From positions 310,001 to 374,000 of the forward strand of contig JARKIF010000014.1 of NCBI GenBank assembly GCA_029378245.1: a stretch of DNA of 64,000 nucleotides, written 5' to 3'. The DNA comes from Roridomyces roridus. Lineage: Eukaryota; Basidiomycota; Agaricomycetes; Agaricales; Mycenaceae. Positions 58,571-64,000 of the stretch are shown piece by piece. Each line of letters opens with the position of its first letter. The stretch's first letter is position 1. Under the pieces are notes generated by a model. It worked only from the letters and a program-made list of their open reading frames with translations, did no database searches and was not told the DNA's origin. Made by a program: the position numbers and the translations under genes.

Positions 58571-59024
58571 ATAAGGTAGCGGCCATCCATTTGCTGCAAA
58601 CGTCACGTGAATTACAGAGATTAATGTGTGGCGAGCCAATGAATTCGTTTTAAGCTAATCGCTTCCATGAATCTCTAGATATGGTTCTTAAGAGTGCCCA
58701 AGTAACAGGCTTAAGCATGAATTTGAGAATTGAGTGAGGAGTTGTTCTTTGAAGTCGTCGCGCCACGAGCATCAGAATTTGATCGGACTGACAGATTTGA
58801 CAGGTACCGACCTTGCAAGGACAACTCCTCTCTCAATTGTGGTTCAATTGCTTAGCCCTGTGGCTGACACACTCTTAAGATGCATTTCTAAAGATTCATG
58901 GAAGGGATAAGCTGGAAAGTGATTCTACGCTGCACTGTGCATCAATTTCGGAAATGTGACCATATATGGAAGACTCCGCCAAATTCACGTGACGTTGACA
59001 GGGAATGGATGGCCGCTACCTTAT
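58571..59024. mobile_element. Foldback/MITE element with TA duplication
   Basis: A 454-bp element whose ends are inverted copies. The left end begins ATAAGGTAGCGGCCATCC and the right end is its complement, ending at 59,024. TA occurs immediately outside both ends (58,569-58,570 and 59,025-59,026), as for Tc1/mariner-type target duplications. The terminal repeat continues inward with ACGTCACGTGAATT on both sides. Further in, CTTCCATGAATCT (58,662) pairs with 58,892-58,904, CTTAAGAGTG (58,687) with about 58,871-58,880, and GAGGAGTTGT (about 58,737) with 58,822-58,831. The whole element is therefore an imperfect palindrome of two roughly 200-bp arms. It has no coding capacity. It lies between ZDS1 and the PrpF gene. 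Confidence 0.85.
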
Positions 59025-59150
59025 TATTATAGCATGCATATTTCGTGCGAACGTGTTGAGGTGGTTGAAGTTCGCGTATCAAAGTCACACATTGCCGGTT
59101 CCTCTCTCCGCTACCTTATCTAAAGCCAACCCTCGTTCCTCGCTATCGGC

Positions 59151-60342
59151 ATGGCTCTTCGACGTCTAGCAAGTACACTTCCTGCGACATTCATCCGGGG
59201 AGGCACGTCCAAGGGAATCTTCATCCAACGACAGCATCTACCCAGCGACCCTGCCGAGTGGCCTCGCATTTTTCTCGGGATAATGGGATCTCCAGACAGG
59301 GAATATGGTCGTCAGCTCAATGGCATGGGCGGTGGCATCAGCTCGCTTTCCAAGATCTGTGTCGTGGGCCCTGCTTCTGCGGAACACCAAGCCCAAGGAA
59401 TTCCTGTCGAATACACTTTTGTGCAAGTCGGCGTGAGGGACAGTACTATTGACTACTCTGGCAACTGCGGCAATCTGAGGTGGGTATGTACATTTCGGCA
59501 GACTCGTTTTTTCTTAAATCTCAAGCTCCATGATCGGCGTCTTTGCGCGCGACGAGAATCTGTGCGCGCCGCCACCACCTGGCTCAACGCATATGAGCGT
59601 CCGGACGTGGAATGTCAACACGCAGAAAGTGATACAAACAACTTTCCCCGTCTCTGGCGACGGGGTTGCAGATCTGGAGCTCCCCGAGACGAGCATCGCG
59701 GGTGTGCCAGGCAAGGCATCGACGATTATGCTCATGTTTGAGAACCCCGGCGGTGCGCGTACGGGGAAGCTGCTTCCGTCCGGCTCCCCTGTCGACTCGT
59801 TCGAGATTTCCATTTCACCCACAGAGACTCGCACGTTGCATTTTTCGCTCGTTGATGTGACAAACCCCACGGTTCTGGTGGATTCGGCCGAGCTGAGCCA
59901 GTTCCTTGCCGTGGGCGAGTACGTCAAGGGCAGCTCTTCTGATGCAGCAGAGCAGGTTGGCCGCGTTCTTGAGCTGATACGGCAGAAAGGCGCAGAGAAA
60001 ATGGGCCTGGACCCCTCAGCTCAGGCGCAACCCAAAATTGCTCTGCTGAGCGCCCCATCGGAGGAGGGTGTGGACATTGTGGTGCATGCACTTTCCATGG
60101 GTGTACTGCACAAGGCGATTCCCATGACGCTAGGGTGTTGCGCTGGTTGTGCTGCTAATATTCCAGGTACAATTGCGTGGGACATTGTCCAGAAACGGGG
60201 TCGTGCCAGCGACATGGTGAGAATCAAACACCCCGGCGGGTTCGTCGATGTAAACGCGGATTTCAACCAAGACGGATCGGTGAAAGTGGCGAGAGTGGCG
60301 AGAAGTGGGCGGAGGTTGATGCGAGGTGAGGTTTATTGGTAG
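59151..60342 (+). CDS. PrpF-family isomerase (2-methylaconitate/methylitaconate type)
   Basis: ATG 59,151. Family blocks are PATFIRGGTSKGIFIQRQHL, MGSPDREYGRQLNGMGGGIS and VGVRDSTIDYSGNCGNL, the last with the conserved Cys. A 46-nt intron (59,480-59,525, donor GTGGGT) leads to SSMIGVFARDENLCAPPPPG. The second half holds VDVTNPTVLVDSAELSQFL and SMGVLHKAIPMTLGCCAGCA, with an end at 60,342. The diaminopimelate-epimerase-like double fold of about 380 residues is complete. Bacterial PrpF isomerises 2-methylaconitate in propionate breakdown; fungal members often act on related dicarboxylates, and the substrate here is not known. A lactonase gene starts 105 bp downstream in the same direction. Confidence 0.85.
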
Positions 60343-60446
60343 ATATTCGGTCTTGTATTTTCGTCACGGTTTGTCGGTCAAATATCGGGTTTACTCGACG
60401 CGTATAAGACGCGTCAACATTAATTGCAACTTGCTCTTATCTTTTG

Positions 60447-61598
60447 ATGGCCAAGCACCGAATCCTCGTAGCATCCTATACGAACAGCATCCACGCTCTC
60501 CAATTCGACGGTGACGCGTCCTTGACTGCCCAACCTTCCATCCAAGTCGGCCACCACCCATCTTGGATCGAGTTTCATCCACAAGACCCGTCCCTCGTTT
60601 TTGCTGCCATCGAACAGACGGAGGGCAAGATCGTCGCGGTCAAGTACGATCCTAGCTCTGGAAATGGCGCCATTGTTGGTGAGATCGCGAGCGGAGGCGC
60701 CGACCCATGCTCTCTATATGCAACCAATGACCGACTTTTTGTTGCCAACGTGGGTTCGTTGTCGCCACTCAAAGACGAAGCTGAGACTGCGTTCTAGTAT
60801 TCGTCGGGCAGTCTTTCAGTGTTGCCCATCTCCTCGCAGGCGCCGTACTTGCTAGATGGCCCCACGACCACGGTTCAATTACATGGCTCGGGGCCTAATC
60901 TCGAACGCCAGACGGGTCCCCATGCACATCAGGTGCTGCTACTCCCTTCCAGAGGGGAGCTACTCGTCGCAGATTTGGGCGCGGATGTCGTTTGTCGATT
61001 CGCACAACAGGATGGTATTTGGAAACTCCAAGCCCGAATCGGGTTCGAGCCAGGCAGTGGGCCGAGGCATACAGCTGTCTACGGCAAGTACCTTGAATCT
61101 TTCTTGATGTTATCTGATTATTTCTCGATAGATGGAGCCCTATACACGCTCAACGAACTCAATAGTACCCTCTCGAAACACCGGTTCCCGCCTTTGCCAG
61201 CAGAACCTTCGCTAATCGCCGTGAAACCAACCATGGCCAATCCCCCGCCCGCGCCGACCGACATGCTGGCCGCAGAACTCCTCATCCCCGCTCCAAACTC
61301 CAGCTTCCCCACTGCCTACGCGTACGTGTCCAACCGGAACGACCCATCGCCTGAGGGTGACATTATTTCCATCTTTGCCATCGAGGGCGTCGAGCTAGAG
61401 CTCGTAGCCGAGGTGCGCACGGGGTTGAAGCATCTGCGTGGAATGCTATTTGGTGGGGTGGATCAGAGGTGGTTGGTCGCAGGCGGTGCGCAGGGTGGGG
61501 GTGTCAAGGTCTTTGAACGAGTCGATGGAGGCAAGGGGTTGAAGCTCGTCGCGGAGAATAAGGAAGTAGAAGCGCCGACTGGCTTTTTATGGGTCTAA
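60447..61598 (+). CDS. Seven-bladed beta-propeller lactonase (6-phosphogluconolactonase/muconate-cyclase type)
   Basis: ATG 60,447 (MAKHRILVASYTNSIHALQF). The family marks are HHPSWIEFHPQDPSLVFA, YSSGSLSVLPISSQ after an intron (donor GTGGGT at about 60,750), GPHAHQVLLLPSRGELLVAD, GSGPRHTAVYG, and after a second intron (near 61,084-61,132) DGALYTLNELNSTLSKH and AYAYVSNRND. GPHxH and GPRH are typical of the PF10282 lactonase fold, which includes 6-phosphogluconolactonase and carboxymuconate cyclase. It ends at 61,598, only 12 bp from the stop of the convergent gene. Confidence 0.83.
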
Positions 61599-61610
61599 TA
61601 CATACATACA

Positions 61611-62446
61611 TCACGTCCATCCCAAACGGCGAAGGTCCCTTCGGCACTCTTCCGTCTCCTTTTCCACCACGGCAGAATCCGCCAGCACTTGTCTGAACCC
61701 ACCCCCTCCATCAACCATATCGAGCAGCTTCTGGTATGCAGCCAACTCCATGTCCAGTTTGCGCTCCTCGGCCTCCATGGCGCGTTCCTCCTCTTTGAGT
61801 CGCTTGAAAGCGGCTGATAATGCCTCATTCATCCGTGGTGTGTACAGCGTTCGCGAGACCTGTGCTCGGATAAGGGAAATTTTCACGAGTGAAGATTCAA
61901 TTTGCATAGAAAGGAGGTCGGTTTGGGCGGTGTCGAGGGCGGATAAATCTGCTGGAATTTTTTGAAGAGCAGAAGTGAGGCGTTGGTGGAGACGGGGGTG
62001 GATCTAGGTGGGCAGTTGGACAAGGTATAAAAGAAGACGAAGACGCCCCTGACCTCGTTGAGATCTTGCACCAAATTTTCTATGCGCAGCTGGGCTTTGT
62101 CTTCCTCGGCCTCGGACACTCGAATTTGCTGGATCATCTGTTCCAAATCTTGGACAAGGTTCTCGGAGGCTGGCAAAGTTGAGTTGGGAAACCGAGTTCA
62201 AGGGCACGAGCAGTACTAGATGAAGATTCGGCATAGAAAAAGTCCGAGATTGAGTCAATGGTTGACTGTAGTTCTTCCAACACGCGTTCTTGAGGAATCG
62301 CAGCTGTGGGAGGGCCAAAACGCCTAATGTCCTCCTCCGAAAGACCTCCTGGCAGATTTACATCCTGAATAGATCAGATTCTCTCCGAGACCAGGCGGCA
62401 GTTATACCTCTGGAATGTTGCCCAGTACACGTTCGAGGATGTTCAT
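61611..62446 (-). CDS. Coiled-coil protein, unknown
   Basis: Exons joined in frame read MNILERVLGNIPE, then LPGGLSEEDIRRFGPPTAAI and RVLEELQSTIDSISDFFYAE, then ENLVQDLEQMIQQIRVSEAE with RIENLVQDLNE, then HPRLHQRLTSALQKIPADLS, and last AFKRLKEEERAMEAEERKLD with an end at 61,611. Three introns, the first two with donors GTATAA and GTACTG. About 235 residues, nearly all predicted helical with heptad spacing. The size and layout would suit a spindle or kinetochore-type coiled-coil subunit, but no family is recognised. Confidence 0.6.
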
Positions 62447-62551
62447 CGAAAAGAGTAACACAACACGTGAATGTGACACAACGCGTGATTGATTTGTTCT
62501 GATCAACAATGGACCCGAAGCCGTCGTGTCTATAGTTCATAGATAGACTGG

Positions 62552-63970
62552 TCAAGAGTTTACAATGGACAAATTTGGCTCCAGTCCCAAGCTGTACACC
62601 CGATTCGCATTGTGGAACAACGCATTCTCCGCGATCAAAGCTGCAGCTCTTTCCAGGAGCTCCCCAGCCGACACCGTATCCGACAACACGGCATAGAGTA
62701 CCTGTCTTGCTTGCAGTGTGCCCAAATAGAAACTTTCAGGCCACCAATGCCCGTCCGTCGACCAGAGAATCTTGTTTGTGGGACACAGCTCCAACACTTG
62801 TTGGATGATACTGCGCTGTCCCGCGCCCGAAACGAATGGGAATACCTGCGAACGGTGAGAAATTCCATCGAAAGCATCGGTATTACACACCTCGCCAAAA
62901 TCCAGGAACACGTTGGGGTACACGGCAGTAAGGTACCCAGCTTCACGCGTGAACGGATAAGAAGAATGGAGTAGCACAAATATTGTGTTGGGAAAAGTTC
63001 TAATCACCGCCTGGAGGTGCGAGGGCGAAGAGCGGTTCAGGGTGATATCATTGTCGCCTAGACCGGTGTGGAATTGGACTGCCTATCGCATCAGCTGCGG
63101 CTCAACACGAATGGGTAAAATTCAGACCTGGTTTTTTGTACTCACCCGCCACCTGGAGCGCCATGCGAACTATATGATCGTTCAGCGCTTTCAGGGCCAG
63201 TCGCAGTGTGCCTGTTTCTCTGTATGTTTGCAATGCGCTGTTCAGACAAACAAGAATATCCTCGTCCGACTCGGCAGACGGGGAAATATCGAGACCAGTT
63301 CGATAACAAGCAATAGACTTGAATCCAACGACATTTGGGTTTGTAGCACTTTCCGTGAGACTGGCGAGAAGGCGGTCGTTGAATTGGTGCAAGATTGACG
63401 AGTTTTGAGGAAAAAGGGATTTCAAGATACCCTTTTGTGGTGTGAGCGCGAGCATGGCTAGGTGTGAAGAAATGGACCTCGGCAACAATCTCCACCCGCA
63501 CGATTCTCTTGGTCGGCGCCGCCGTAAAACGGTCGTGCCATTCTAGATTCTCCGCAAATTCCTCGACACCCCCAAGACCGTCGTCCAACAGTAGACATCT
63601 GTGGCTCTGCTTTCATACACGATGTGCATTCTCAAGTAAAGCCAGCGCACTGGATACCAGTCGGCCGCATAAACATTTCGCATAAATCTGCATAGTCCAG
63701 TTGACTCCGGGTCGCCTTGATATCCTCCCATGTTGCCGATTCAACACCAAGAACATGTGCAAGCTGTGGAGTCGCCCGTAGACAGGCTAGGGTGTGGACG
63801 GCGTCAACTGTGAGCGCGGTGCCTTGGGCTTCGGATATGAGGCCCTCAAAGGCGTAGCGGTCTCGGTGGGCTTCTTTGAGCAGTGGATGAGCGTGGTTGT
63901 CTATAGCTGGGTAGGTGAAGCAGGTCTTGTGGAGTTCCTTGAATGCAATGTGTGGCTGAGTGAGTTGCAT
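62552..63970 (-). CDS. FluG/nodulin-type amidohydrolase without a glutamine-synthetase domain
   Basis: ATG 63,970 begins MQLTQPHIAFKELHKTCFTY and then AIDNHAHPLLKEAHRD, where HxH is the amidohydrolase metal site. Later blocks are VVGFKSIACYRTGLDI, VQFHTGLGDND, SSPSHLQAVIRTFPNTIFVL, VFLDFGEV and ILWSTDGHWWPESFYLG (metal Asp). It stops at 62,552, straight after the amidohydrolase domain. The FluG protein of Aspergillus has this domain fused to a glutamine-synthetase-like half; here only the N-terminal type is present. Four to five introns are implied; those near 63,560 and 63,090 are approximate. The substrate is not known. Confidence 0.75.
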
Positions 63971-64000
63971 GAGAGAGTGAGAGAGAGGCCGTCTTCGATC

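Noticed and set aside
1..64000. CRISPR array, prophage or bacterial operon structure
   Set aside because: Introns, eukaryotic housekeeping genes and snRNA show that this is a fungal nuclear sequence; no regularly spaced repeats were seen.
1..64000. tRNA genes
   Set aside because: No convincing T-loop/B-box followed by a foldable cloverleaf was found in intergenic regions by eye; a covariance search would be decisive.

Overview
The window is 64 kb of a compact, intron-rich fungal chromosome. Introns of about 45-60 nt, basidiomycete-style BTB and F-box proteins, the choline-phosphate cytidylyltransferase-like gene and the overall protein flavour point to a mushroom-type basidiomycete (Agaricomycetes). 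I cannot name the species. Coding regions are often separated by well under 200 bp: the divergent BUD6/F-box pair has 36 bp between start codons and a convergent pair near 61.6 kb has 12 bp between stops.

Layout. 0-11.7 kb: the end of a Ser-rich protein, an LRR protein, BUD6 (polarity), an F-box protein, a DCR2-type phosphatase and mitochondrial uL23m. 11.7-28.5 kb: a BTB protein, mitochondrial dihydroorotate dehydrogenase, the very large GCN1 gene, a small basic protein and the importin KAP123. 28.5-37.2 kb: APP1-type phosphatidate phosphatase, a previously untracked U2 snRNA gene, a small methyltransferase, histone H3, an Axl2-like cadherin-fold membrane protein, the DcpS scavenger decapping enzyme and an LC8 dynein light chain. 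37.7-44.8 kb: acetyl-CoA carboxylase ACC1. 45-50 kb: an FHA-domain checkpoint-type kinase, a cytidylyltransferase with degenerate catalytic motifs, and an aromatic-hydroxylase-type flavoprotein. 50.3-58.3 kb: a Zn2Cys6 transcription factor divergent from the flavoprotein, TMA16, a probable alpha-beta-barrel protein and ZDS1. 58.6-59.0 kb: a 454-bp near-palindromic foldback/MITE element with a TA target duplication. 59.1-64 kb: a PrpF-family isomerase, a beta-propeller lactonase, a coiled-coil protein and a FluG-type amidohydrolase.

Most genes are housekeeping. BUD6, the Axl2-like protein, ZDS1 and DCR2 all relate to polarity or cell-cycle control. GCN1, uL23m and TMA16 relate to translation. 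ACC1, APP1 and the cytidylyltransferase relate to lipid synthesis. The flavoprotein with its divergent regulator is the most accessory-looking pair; there is no polyketide or peptide synthase cluster.

Two window-wide patterns stand out. First, several genes expected to be essential (URA9, GCN1, KAP123, ACC1) carry single-base frame breaks, mainly an extra T after C on the coding strand or a gained or lost base in a short homopolymer; assembly error is the simplest explanation. Second, many introns start GTGCGT or GTGCGC instead of the usual GTAAGT/GTATGT, and one URA9 intron is a clear GC-AG intron. Intron coordinates were worked out by hand from frame and family knowledge; those marked unresolved should not be treated as exact.
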